Origin: Crocodylus rhombifer
Lineage: Eukaryota > Chordata > Crocodylia > Crocodylidae
Assembly: GCA_038503035.1 (NCBI GenBank)
Contig: JAVSML010024366.1
Span: forward strand, 500,437 to 564,436
Direction of reading: 5' to 3'
Length of the DNA stretch: 64,000 nt
Shown here: in pieces, positions 34,081 to 44,648 of the stretch
Position numbering within the stretch: the stretch's first letter is position 1
Layout: every line of letters begins with the position of its first letter
Notes under the pieces: model-generated
Told to the model about the DNA's origin: nothing
The model's database searches: none
What the model saw: only the letters and a program-made list of their open reading frames with translations
Position numbers and translations under genes: made by a program

Positions 34081-34764
34081 CCTGTTTTAAAGATGTTGCG
34101 GGGAAGGGGGAACCAATTACTAAGGGCTCCAGGCAGAGGGAGGCTCCCAGGGTGAAGCTCCTTGAGCAAGGGGCTACTGGCAGACTTCTGCATAGGTGCA
34201 GGGCTAGCTAGCCACACCTACACAGAACAGCTGATTGGCAGCTGTAAAAGCATGGGAACTTTCAAAGCGTCGCAGTTGAGCCCAGATGCCAGAGTAGGCA
34301 TATGTGTGCAGCAGTGCACGTGAGCCCGCGGCTTCCCACCAACCCCACTGAGCAGAGCGGTGGAACCAGCAAAAGAGAAGCCACTGCAGAAAGGTAAGTG
34401 GGCAAGGTGGGGGAAGGGCAAGAAGGAGCCGGACCAGCTGTAGGGAATTGGGAAGGGTTTTTTTTCTCCTCCCATCCCTACTTAGTGGCACTGGCTTGAA
34501 GCTGCACGCCTGAGCTGAGTGAAAAGGCTGGGCAAACAGACGCGCTCTTCAGAAGTGCACCAGAGTTTGTAAGGGAGTTCACATGGTGGGGAACAGGGAG
34601 GCCTGAGACTCCACATGTCAGGAGTCATCCTGACAGAGACTTTAGGTAAGTGAATGAGGAGGGGGGCAGCGATGGGGGTAGTGACATGGAGTGCAGCCTG
34701 GGACCCAGCCCTGGTGTTGCCTCTGGCTTGAAGCTCCTGTGGGGCTAGCACCCAGAAGGGGCCT

Positions 34765-35715
34765 TTGGAGGGGGTGGCAACACCCTGGTCCCCTCTCTGC
34801 CTGGCAGCAGCGCTGGGGCCTAGGCAAACCAGGAATCCCCTCACTTGTCCTATGTGTGCCCAACCTGAGGCCCTGGAGGGGCAGGTGAGGGAACTTCAGG
34901 TGGAGGTCAGCAGGCTACGGGGGATCAGGGTGGTTGAGGAAGAGATTGATGGATACTTCCATTCTTTGCAGGACCACACACCTAGAAGGAAGACATCACA
35001 GGTAGCAGTCAATGCAGAAGGATGGAAGATGGTCACCTCCAGATCCAGACGTCACAGACATAGATGTCGCATTACTGGTACAACTCCCCCAGTGCAGCTG
35101 GAAAACAGGTATGAGGCCCTAGCATCACTGGGAGAGAGTACAGCAACAGAGTCCATGTCCACAGATACCATCAGACAGGCTGAGAGGCAACCTGGCAGCC
35201 AGAGGAGAAGACATTGAGTCATCGTGGTGGGTGACTTGCTCCTGAGAAAAACGGAGGGAGCCATCTACCTTCCGGATCCTACAGTACAGGAGGTATGCTG
35301 CCTGCCCAGAGCTAGGATTCAGGACATGACAGTGAGGCTTCCAGACCTAATCTGGCCCACTGACTACTACCCCTGGTCCTCATCCATGTTGGAATGAAGG
35401 ATGCGGCCTGGGGTAGTCCAGAACGGGTCATGGTTGACTACATGCCCCTGGGAGATAGGCTTAGAGGCTGAGAGGCACAAGTAGTCTTCTCATCAGTTCT
35501 CTCAGTCAGTGGCCATGGCCAGCACCACTGCAACTGCATTGAGGAGGTCAACTTACAGCTTCATAGCTGGTGCCACTGCGCGGTGTTCGGCATTCTAGAC
35601 CACGACCCTTACTATCAGGATAAGACCTTCCTGGGATGGGAAAGCCTACATCTCTCTCCAAAAGGTAAGAATCTTTTCTCTTACAGGATGGCAGATCTCC
35701 TACGTAGTTCTTTAA
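34765..35715 (+). pseudogene. CR1 ORF1 pseudogene (coiled coil plus GDSL/SGNH esterase-like domain)
   Basis: The first part, open from 34765 to 35217, contains a CPMC cysteine pair and a heptad-like stretch (ALEGQVRELQVEVSRLRG), typical of CR1 ORF1 RNA-binding/multimerising N-termini. After a stop at 35215-35217 comes VIVVGDLLLRKTEGAIYLPD, the block I region of the esterase domain. Its family motif is GDSLLR, so the nucleophile Ser is Leu here. Further blocks (CLPRARIQDMTVRLPDLI) follow, then frames break up before 35700. Family function: RNA binding and a lipid-esterase-like activity needed for efficient transposition. Inactive in this copy. Confidence 0.82.
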
Positions 35716-35759
35716 ATTAGCTTTGTCAGGGGATGGGGATGCTGAGGTCAGGATGAGAT

Positions 35760-37725
35760 CAGGTAGGACAAGCCATAAACCTCACACTGGAAATGATCAG
35801 GTAAATGCTAAGGGACCCACTAAGAATCAGGACAGGGGAATACTAAGGGCACCTATTGCAGGGCTTAGGTGTCTCTATACTAATGCTAGAAGTATGGGAA
35901 ACAAGCAGGAGGAACTTGTGCTCCTGCTTGCAGACAAAGATTTCAACCTGGTTGGTCTAACAGAAACCTGGTGGGACCCTACCCATGACTGGGCAGTAGG
36001 TATTGAAGGCCACAGGCTATACAGGCAGGATAGATTGGGGAAAAATGGGGGCAGGCATTGCTCTATATGTTAGGGAACATTATACATCCTTTGTAATAAA
36101 GATGGGGACAGAGGATGGGCAAATCGAAGTCCTATGAGTCAGATTACAATGGGGTAGGGGAGAAAGGGACTTGGTAGTGGGGGTCTACTACAGACCCTCA
36201 CACCAGGGGGAAAAGTTACCCAGACATCTGCTGGGAGGAGCAGTCGACCAGGTCTGCCCACTGATGTAGATTCTTAACCTGCATACAGGACTTGCATCTA
36301 ACACAGGAGGTATGCAGTCCCACTAGGGGAGATGCCTTACTTGACTTGGTGCTGGCCTCAGGGGAGGACTTGGTGGGGGAACTACAGGTACAAGATTACC
36401 TAGGGGATAGTGACCACCAGTTGATAGGATTCACTATCCGGCATACGGTGGGAAAGACAAATAGTAGGGCAGTAGCGCTAGACTTCCTGAAGGACAACTT
36501 CAATGAGCTCAGGAGATTGGTTAGGGTGGGACTGAGGGGTAATCACATCTGTAAGATGGGGGTCCAAGAAGGGTGGGAGTTCCTCAGGGGACTGATCCTA
36601 CAGACACAGAGGGACACCATCCCAGTACATGCAAAGGGAGGCAAAAGAACCTAGAAACTTTCTTGGCTGAGCAACAAAATCCAGGAGAACCTTTAGAGGA
36701 AAAAAGAGGCCTATAGGCTGTGGAATCAGGGGGCAGCCACCAAGGAGGAGTATACCTACTTGGCTCACGCTTTCAAGGAAGCAGTGAGAAAGGCCAAAGC
36801 AGATGTGGAACTTAAGTTGGCAACAAAGATTAAGGATAACAAAAATTCCTTCTTTAAGTATATAGGGAGGAGGAAGAAGGTGCAGGGTAACATAGGGCCG
36901 CTACAGAATGGACTAGGACAACTCATACCTGATAGGATGGAAAAAGTGGAGCTCTTAAATTTCTTTGCTTCTGTTTTCCTGGAGACGGATACAAATGCAC
37001 CTCCCAATGAGTCTTTAGTCTGGAGTGAAAGTAATACCAATCCACCAATGGTCGGCACTGATCTAATGAAGGGGCACTTGGAAGGGTTGGATGTATTTAA
37101 GTTGGCAGACACCGATGACTTTTACCCAAGGGTACTAAAGGAATTGGCCGATGACATAGCAGAACCACTGGCACAACTGTTTGAGTGCTCGTGGCACTTG
37201 GGACAGGTCCCAGAGGACTGGAAAAGGGCCAACATGGTCCCTATCTTCAAGAAGGGAAGGAAGGAGGACCTGGGTAATTATAGGTGAGGCCACAGATGGA
37301 GTACTGCATCTAGTTTTGGGTGCCCTACTTCAAGAGGGATGTGGATAACCTTGAGACAGTTCAGAGGAGGGCTACTCATATGGTTGAGGGCGTGCAGGTA
37401 AGACCCTATGAAGATAGACTGAGGGATCTGAATTTCTTCAGCCTCTACAAGAGGAGGCCGAGAGGTGTTCTTGTGGCTGCCTACAAACTCATCAAGGGAG
37501 AGCCAGCAGGGAATAGGGGACACTCTGTTTATCAGCGTGCTCCTCAGGGTTACCAGGAATAATGGCCACAAACTGAAGGAGAACAGATTAAGATTGGACA
37601 TAAGGAAGAAATTCTTTACAGTAAGGGTTGCCAAAATATGGAATGGGCTTCCAAGGGAGGTGGTGCTTTCCCCTGCCCTGGAGGTATTCAAGAGGAGATT
37701 AGACAGGCATCTGGCTGGGGTTACC
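35760..37725 (+). pseudogene. CR1 ORF2 pseudogene, endonuclease and RT, RT core deleted
   Basis: The endonuclease part shows LRCLYTNARSMGNKQEEL and LVGLTETWWDPTHDW (catalytic Glu present), then frameshifts between 36050 and 36290. LGDSDHQLIGFTIR, with the catalytic SDH, is intact near 36400. The linker includes FFKYIGRRKK and MEKVELLNFFASVF. The RT N-terminus (VPEDWKRANMVPIFKKGRKED) stops at GNYR, followed immediately by a stop and VRPQMEYC-like text in another frame. After that come MVEGVQVRPYEDRLRDL, RLDIRKKFFTVRVAKIWNGL and LDRHLAG. The FADD motif is gone. No enzyme can result. Confidence 0.9.
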
Positions 37726-37817
37726 TAACCCTAGCACTCTTTACTGCCTGGAGCAGGAGGTCAGACCTGATGCTCTACCAGGTCCTTCCAACTCTAGAAA
37801 TCTATGAAATCTATGTT

Positions 37818-38371
37818 TATATCACACACTGACCTGGCAGGTAGAGCACTGGACCACTTTCAGACTTCAAAACACAGGACTGACCCCACCTGGAGAAGCG
37901 TTTTAATTTGAGTCAAAGTGACTGAAGCCACTGTGCTTTGTAATGAACTAAATGCTGTTAGTATACATTAGATCAGGGGCAGGCAAAATCGTATGCTTCC
38001 TTGACCTTGGTGCCTAGGCTCTTAGGAGAAATAGGAGTTCAGACCTACACCTGTGCTTGGCATTTTCTAATTGCTCTCTTTAGTATCTCCCTGCTCAGCA
38101 CCTAGTTGCTCTGAGTCACAGTTGGGAGATGACTAAGCATTTCCATTCCCTGTATGGCGATCCTAGGTGCTTAGCACTCTCAATTTGGAGTCAGCTCATA
38201 AAACACGCTGAAATGTAGGCATCTACTACAACAATCTGAATCTAGCCATTAATAATTCCCTTTATTGTATTTATATACGTATACATATAAAGCTAAATAT
38301 AACTAGAGTAAAGGATGACATTCAGTCTCCATTTATATATTTTAATAGACTACCACATCTCTTCTTTAGTT
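37818..38371. other. Interval containing a stray hAT end
   Basis: CAGGGGCAGGCAAAATC at 37976-37992 is identical at its start to the left terminus of the hAT at 10.23 kb, but only about 17-20 bp match and no partner end is nearby. The remainder (38000-38370) is unassigned. Confidence 0.45.
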
Positions 38372-38860
38372 ACAGAATCATAGAATAATAATGTTGTCAG
38401 GGATCTTAGGTGACCATCCAGTCCAATCTCTTGCTTAAGTCAGGATCATCCCTGACTTAATCATTCCAGTCATGGTTCTGTCTAACATGCTCTTAAACTT
38501 CCAAGAATGGAGATTTCACAACCTCTCCAGAACAGTAAATAGCCCGTTCTGACACTTAACTGTCTTTATAGTAAGAAAATGCTTCCTAATATCCAATCTA
38601 TATTTCCTTTGCTACAATTTAAGACCATTTCTCTTTGTCCTGTCTTTTCTGACCACAGAAAATAGACTATTCTATTGTCCATATAAACACCCTTCACATA
38701 TTTGAAAACTGTTATCAAATCCTTCCCTTCACCCCAGTCTTTTCTTCTCCAGAAAAAATAATCTTCTCTATTAGTTTGTCCACATCTTTCTTGAAGCAAG
38801 GGGAATAAAACTGGATACAGTGTTCTAGGTGAAGCCTCCATCAATGCAGATTACATGAGC
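38372..38860 (-). mobile_element. Old CR1 fragment (3' UTR and C-terminal ORF2)
   Basis: Plus-strand text AGAATCATAGAATAATAATG then CCATCCAGTCCAATC is the complement of a CR1 3' end. GAAAATGCTTCCTAATATCC, TTTGAAAACTGTTATCAAAT and ACTGGATACAGTGTTCTAGG are the complement of the C-terminal ORF2 region in their correct order. No open frame. Confidence 0.75.
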
Positions 38861-41800
38861 TCTGGGGCAATTCTAACCTAATTCAGTTTTTATTTATGTT
38901 TTGTGTATGAATCAGAAAATTAAGGTAGAGTAGGGGAAAAAAATCTATAAATCAGTTGTAAGGGTTAGGACTTCCTGGTTTACTCTTCTGTGTTCATAGT
39001 TATTGATTGTGCAACCTGATTCTAATTGAGGGTGATACAAAACATTAACACCTGCATTTTCAAAATCATGTGTTCGAATTCAACTAATTGCCATGAGTAT
39101 TTATGGCTATATCTTTGGACACTTTTAAAACTTTATGAGTTACTGTCCATGGTGATTTCATCCTACTGTCATAAAAATGGCAGAAAGATGTAAAAACTTT
39201 AAAAATATTGCCATGTAATCCATGAGAAATATAACATCATGAATTCAGTCCATAAAAATTTGGTGGAAAAACAAGAGCGAGTACAATGTACAGTTTTGCC
39301 AACAGCCTTTAAATGCAGTACTCTAAAACCTTTGTACAAATGAAGGCAAGATTTTTACAGTTTACCCACAAAAAGAATAAATTGCTGCTTAGGATAGGGC
39401 TGGACTACACTGTTATGGTTTCAGTCCTATGAGGAATCCTGTTTTCTGCATTTCCAAAAGGTAATCAGAGAACAGGAAAACAGTGTTTTCTTTCATTATA
39501 GTTGCCTTTCAGCAGCCTCATAACTCTAAATTCCAGGGCAAAAGTAGAACTAAACAAACTCCATAAAGCTAGATTCTCTGTTTTCTTTTCCTTCACTTTT
39601 CTGTGTTAACCCTCTGCAGTTGATGCCCACCACTAGTGGCACAAATTACAGCATCCTGGAGGCTGTTTTTACAGATCTGGTAGAGATGCTCATTACACCA
39701 CTCTAACCTGCAGCAATGAAATCTGATACTGCATCCATCCAGGGGACTTAGAGTGGGATTGCCATTTTTACAGCATTATGTGTGCCCTGATCATCTGTTT
39801 GGTTACAGTTGTAGAGCATTTTCTGTGCACTTAACATGGAAGAGATGTAACTTCTTTACCTGGCCACAGTTATCAGAATTAGATGGTGCAAATTCTCATC
39901 TCTATTTCATCATGTCTAGGATAGCAAACTTTGCTTCTCTAGTTTTTTAAATATGTTGATGAAATTTGGATTCTGAAAGCATAACCTGGTGTCATTTAGT
40001 GAAATTCCATATTTGTCAGGCCTTCAGTTCATTGATATAATAGTGCAATACTTCAAAGTTTAAAGATTTTTCTTCTCTCTTCATTCTTCCTCATCTGACT
40101 TGTAAGCACAGCCTCTCTAAGCATGTATTTAAATGCACACATCTTTCTTTGTGTGTGTGCGTTAACAAATTCAAAGGCCAATGTTTCTGCTGCTTCTATC
40201 AGCTCACTTCTCTAGCAGGACAAATAGGAGAACAAGCAGAAAATTATATACATTTTTCTACCTCATGCTTTTTGGAATACTAATGATGTGAAGCTGTCAG
40301 AGTTACCAACATCTTCGCTTGCTAATGAATTCCTGTACCTGAGCTCAGAAGAAAAGGATAAGCAGATGAGCTGAAAATCCTGTTTCCAAGGAGATGGCCC
40401 TGGAAACATGCAAGAAATATTTAAATAGGTTTAGTGTGTCTCTATGAATTGGGGTTTTTTCCCTCTCTTTTTTCAAGTGATAAATAAAACAATATTGGAA
40501 AACTTGGGTAGACCTTTAGGGCTAAGTTCTGATCCTTAGGATCTGTGTTATCTTGGATCACACTTGCTACACAGCTGGTGGTAAGCACATGCTGCCCAGT
40601 ATTCTAGATTAGCATTTCATATACCATGTAGGCACAAGGTAGCAGAGGCTATATTCTGTACATATTTATATGTTTGTTTGTTTGTTGGTACATTGCATTG
40701 GGTTTTGCTTTCTCTGCATTAAAACAGAGGAAATATGGAAAAAAATTACAAAGATTCAGGAAAAGAGCAATTCCTTCAAGAATATTTTCTTCTGATAAGA
40801 AGGATTTTAAAAAACCTGATTCTGTTTTTTTCTGTTACCAAGCTGTTGCCTTCCATCCATGCTTCACAGTTGACACTGCAAACCACAGAATTATCAGTGA
40901 AAGCTTCTTAAGCTATTCAGCTGCAGCAGCAGACTCTTTCCAACATGGTTTCCTTAATTACGGGAATACAGAACTGTTACAGACCATCAACTGACAATAA
41001 AAATGTGTAGGTCCCGCTCCAAGGTATTTAACCATTGAGATAGCCATCTTGCACTTTATGAGTGTGATTTGGTTACATTGTATGAAACCATATATCACCA
41101 AGCAGTGATATGTACATTTGTAACTTTAAAAGACCTATTTTCCAAAGTAGTGAAACAGTTGCATGCATAACTGACTGGGAACATAAATTTAAAGTGCAAG
41201 ATGTTAACAGAAAAACTAGGAATCGTTCGAGGACATCAGTCATAAAAAGGTTACACCAAACAGTCCCTGTGTGTTATTCAGAGATGTAATGAAGAATGTC
41301 TTGCATTCAAAAGTTTGTCTAACTGTATCCCAACTACATAGTTAGTCCAATAAAAGATGTCACCCTAAGAAATCCTTGCCTCTCACATAATATATGGACT
41401 ATCACAGCTACAACATCACTCTTAGACTACAATAACATTGTAAATAATGATATAGAAAATGCAGAGATATTTAATAATTATTTCTCTTCTGCATTTTGAA
41501 TAAGACAGGTGGATGGTAAAGAAGAATCGTACACATGGACTTTTACAAGGATGCCACATGATATAGTGATTGAAAAGCTTACAGTATATAGATATAGAAC
41601 AGCATGTACCAGGTAAATCAAACTATCCCATGTGCAGTTATGAAGAGGATACATTACAGTACACAGTGATCTGAATTCCATTATTATATAGTCTTTATGT
41701 AATTAAATGCATTTTAATGCAGTCAAATGAGTGAGATTCATTTTGTAATACAAGAATTCAGATTATGTTTACATGATGGGAGATAACGTTTTGGAAAACA

Positions 41801-42755
41801 GGAACACAAAGGAGAACTGGGCTCACCATAGATAAGCATTTGCATATATAAAATATATGTACAAATAGGGAAGGAATCTTGCTTTAATAAATGGCATTTA
41901 ATCCCTTTTGGAGGAACTCTACAACCTCTGTGGACTTGGAGAAGGGATTAAGGTAGATTGCTTATATTGGACCTCTCTCTTTTGGGCATCTGTAATTTTG
42001 AATCTTCCTGCTCATCTCCTTTCTTTACAGATCATGGGGGAAGCAGGATTGCTGGTATTGTCCTTCACACTGTGAAATCAATGAACTGAATAAAGAACAA
42101 ATGTGTAAAGATTGAAATATGTCTATCGTGACATATTTTTGTAGATTTGATTGTATTACTGTAGTACCTATTATAGTAATTGTGCTAGGTCTTGTACATA
42201 TATGTGGGCATAATAGACAGCCTCTTTCTCAGACCTTAAAATTTAAATGACAAACAAAGGTTTCAGGGAAGGGATATTATACACTGACAAGGTGAATGGC
42301 ATGTTTGTTTAAAAAGGTTGATTTAGAGCCACCATATGGCATTTGCATTTTTTTAATGTTTTTTAGATGTGGGTTCTGTTGATAGAGAATGGGCTACCCA
42401 GAATTGCAAAGGAACATTAAAGGGGTAAATAGGAAAGGATCATGATGAAATGAGGTGCAAGTGAAGAGGCTGCTGAAATGTGAAATAGAAGGTAAGAGGT
42501 AGCCAGGGGGAACATCCAATTAGAAGAAGGGAAGACTTTTCAAAGACAAACCTGTAGAAAGCAATGGCCTTCTGGAAAGCTTGTGTGTCTGGTTTGAACT
42601 TCCAATGGGTTTGCCCATGCCTGTATGCAGGTGTCTTGGTACTTCAGATAGGACAAGTCTCCTCTCAGTGTTTCTAGGTGTGGTGGCTGGAACTGTAACC
42701 TCCACTTGAATCTCAGCTCTTCCCTCATAGCCCATGGTCCAGTTGCACCTGATGT
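38861..42755. other. AT-rich interval, nothing recognised except one dispersed repeat
   Basis: This 3.9-kb stretch has no recognisable gene. A polypyrimidine-AG (CTCCTTTCTTTACAG at 42016-42030) followed by a short open stretch and AATAAAGAAC near 42090 could suggest a terminal exon, but the open part is only about 14 codons and unfamiliar. The dispersed repeat at 41265-41375 is listed separately. Confidence 0.5.
41265..41375 (-). repeat. Dispersed repeat, minus-strand copy of the 17.5-kb tail family
   Basis: AACTACATAGTTAGTCCAAT followed by AAAAGATGTCACCCTAAG (41331-41368) is the complement of the shared CTTTTATTGGACTAACTATG core. The neighbouring GAATGTCTTGCATTC is also part of the family. 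Confidence 0.6.
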
Positions 42756-42860
42756 TGGAGTTATTTGACCCCAGCAGTTTTCCTGCCCAAAGCAGGGTGA
42801 CTGGACCCGATGACCTCACGAGATCCCTCCCAGCCCTAAACTTCTGTGAATCTGTGCCAT
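42756..42860 (+). mobile_element. CR1 3' end fragment, about 100 bp
   Basis: GACCCCAGCAGTTTTCCTGC and GACTGGACCCGATGACCTCA, then CCTCCCAGCCCTAAACTTCT and a short TGTGAATCTGTG tail, are the CR1 3' UTR in plus orientation. Extreme 5' truncation. Confidence 0.8.
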
Positions 42861-43775
42861 TATTTGACTCACTTCTCTAAACAGGAAATATTTCTGAATT
42901 GACCAGATATATATGTGAACGATATATTTAGTTTATTCTATACTGTAGCAGGGAGACTGGTTCTAATCCTGTTAGGGAGGTGTTACAATACCTGCCCTCC
43001 AGGAATCTGGAAGACAGTGTGCAGAGAGATGACAGAGCATCATCAGGTGGTGTCAGACAGAGTGCAGAGCTACAAAACACAACGTCTGTAAAGAAAAAGA
43101 AAGAATATAAGCTGAAAATGAGTGAAGGACAGAAAGAGCTAAAAACTGCCAGCAGCAAGGTTAGGTCCCTGGAAGGGGACAGAGAGAGAAGAAACAGCCA
43201 TTTGCGGTTGCTGCAATCTGCGCTGAGGCACAGAACTTTACTGGAATACTGAGATTAGCCATGACGCTGTTCGGGCAAGAGTGGGAGTACTTACCTGCAA
43301 GAGGTTGGTGAGTTCTCTTCTTAAATAGAAGGTAGCTTGTGATCCAGACATAAGACTGAAAGCTGGGAGGCATTTGGTGAGAATTTGGCCTTAAAGCAGA
43401 CTAAATAACAGTCAGTATATTTATCTAAATGACCTATTAGGCCATGTGTACAAGAAAAGAGGGGCATGTGTGCATGACACTTTAAAGTGGGCTAAATGCT
43501 TTTGCACCACTTTAATGGTGTTGGTGTTTGCACACCTCCGCAGCATACTGAACATCAATTACAGCCACTATAGCAAATTTGGCAGTGTAATACACCTTGA
43601 ATGACTTGGGGTGCAGCAAACTAAAAGTCCTCTGAGGTGTTTTAGTTTGCTGCCCTACCACCCACAGAGTGAAGCACTGGTCTCTGTGCAGCTCAGAGGC
43701 TCTGCAGGAAGCCTTGCAGGCAGTCTGGCACCAGGCTGGGAAGGCAGGCTTCACCCAAGAGAGGAAAAAAAAAAG
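42861..43775. other. Interval of mixed composition, possible MITE half at the right
   Basis: A short lysine-rich open stretch (42980-43252) has no domain. At 43448-43530 GCATGTGTGCATGACACTTT AAAG-type text resembles sequence on the far side of the LTR (44505 onward), suggesting that the LTR interrupts a MITE. This is weak. Confidence 0.35.
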
Positions 43776-44244
43776 TGTTGCCGGCACAAGGTGCCCGAGG
43801 GAGGCAACAATTGGGTTCGTTGCCCGGTGTGCGTCGCGCCAATAAACACACTGGGGGGAGAAGTAGACAGAGTTTATTTGAGCTCAAGTAAAAGGTGCAG
43901 GAAGACTGTATCGTCTCAAATCCCACTCCCCTAGCCCTGCAACAGTGTATATTTATATCCTAGCCACTAGCTGCCCCCCACTTTCCCTCCTCCCTTCTCT
44001 CTCTGAGCGGTGCCCTTGCATTCCACAGATAACAGTTTTTAGGGAGTTTCAGCTTGCTTGCTACTTATCCTGTTTTCCAGTATTACAGGAGGTTACAAAA
44101 GTTCAAAGAAAGGGTTACAAAGGTTCGGGGGGGGGGGGCCCTGGCTCGCCTGGGCCTAGAGCAGAGGGGCTTCATCGACACTCGTGGTCTTCCATCCCTC
44201 TGAGTTACCTAGGGTTATGCCCAGTGACACCAAGAAAAGCAACA
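43776..44244 (-). mobile_element. Probable solo LTR of an endogenous retrovirus, minus orientation
   Basis: The segment begins TGTTGCCGGCACAAGG and can be closed by GCAACA at 44239-44244, a 6-bp perfect inverted terminus (TGTTGC...GCAACA) as LTRs have. On the minus strand a polyadenylation signal AATAAA (complement of TTTATT at 43873-43878) lies about 100 bp from the end, leaving a U5-like tail. GTGCGTCGCGCCAATAAACA near 43827 is CpG-rich as in R/U5. No clear target duplication was found, so the right boundary is provisional. No internal retroviral sequence adjoins it. Confidence 0.55.
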
Positions 44245-44494
44245 AGTTTTTTTGTTTTGGTTTTTTTGGGTTTTTTGCTCCTGGAGCCTGCCTGCCTGCC
44301 TGAGCTGTGTGAGGGCCTGGTACTACTTGGTAACCCCCAGGACCACCCAAGCTGGGTGCCTGTGGGAGGGTGCCACCTGGGCAGGGGGGTGCTGCTGCTG
44401 CAGAGGGAAGCATCAGCCCCCACCACAGCCCAGGGACCACTCCGCCAACAGGCAGCTAGTCCTCCCCTCCTTGCAGCCAGAGAGGCAGGTAAGT

Positions 44495-44600
44495 GGGTAT
44501 ATGCATGACATGGGGGTTTAAAGGGCCCTAAATTGAAGCAATGTTTTTAATAACTCACCACTTCAATTTAGGACCCCCATTTCATCCGCACATACCCTTA
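44495..44600. repeat. Small inverted repeat next to the LTR
   Basis: CCTAAATTGAAG at 44527-44538 and its exact complement CTTCAATTTAGG at 44561-44572 enclose 22 nt. It is possibly the centre of a small MITE. Confidence 0.5.
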
Positions 44601-44648
44601 ACACATTGCAGTGAAAGCTGAATGAAAACGTTAGACTACTAGCTGATA

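Larger units (their letters stand above)
34085..37817 (+). mobile_element. CR1 LINE retaining 5' UTR, ORF1 and ORF2 but with an internal deletion
   Basis: This is the only copy here with upstream sequence. A GC-rich leader (about 34085-34760) that would hold the internal promoter is followed by ORF1 (about 34765-35715), ORF2 endonuclease (35860-36450), the linker (36450-37280), and then a jump from the NYR of the RT N-terminus directly to the VRPQ(M)EYC region at 37285. The element ends with TCTAGAAATCTATGAAATCTATG near 37817. About 0.75-0.8 kb encoding the RT palm is missing compared with the 49-kb copy. It belongs to a different CR1 subfamily (C-terminus VFKRRLDRHLAGV), shared with the 52.8-kb copy. 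Confidence 0.92.

Noticed and set aside
37830..37900. GGTAGAGCACTGGACC resembling a tRNA A box
   Set aside because: No matching B box or cloverleaf. It lies just past a CR1 tail and may be chance.
42000..42120. Apparent splice acceptor CTCCTTTCTTTACAG with a short open stretch and a downstream AATAAAG
   Set aside because: The open stretch is about 14 codons, unfamiliar, and there is no second exon. Chance occurrence is likely.
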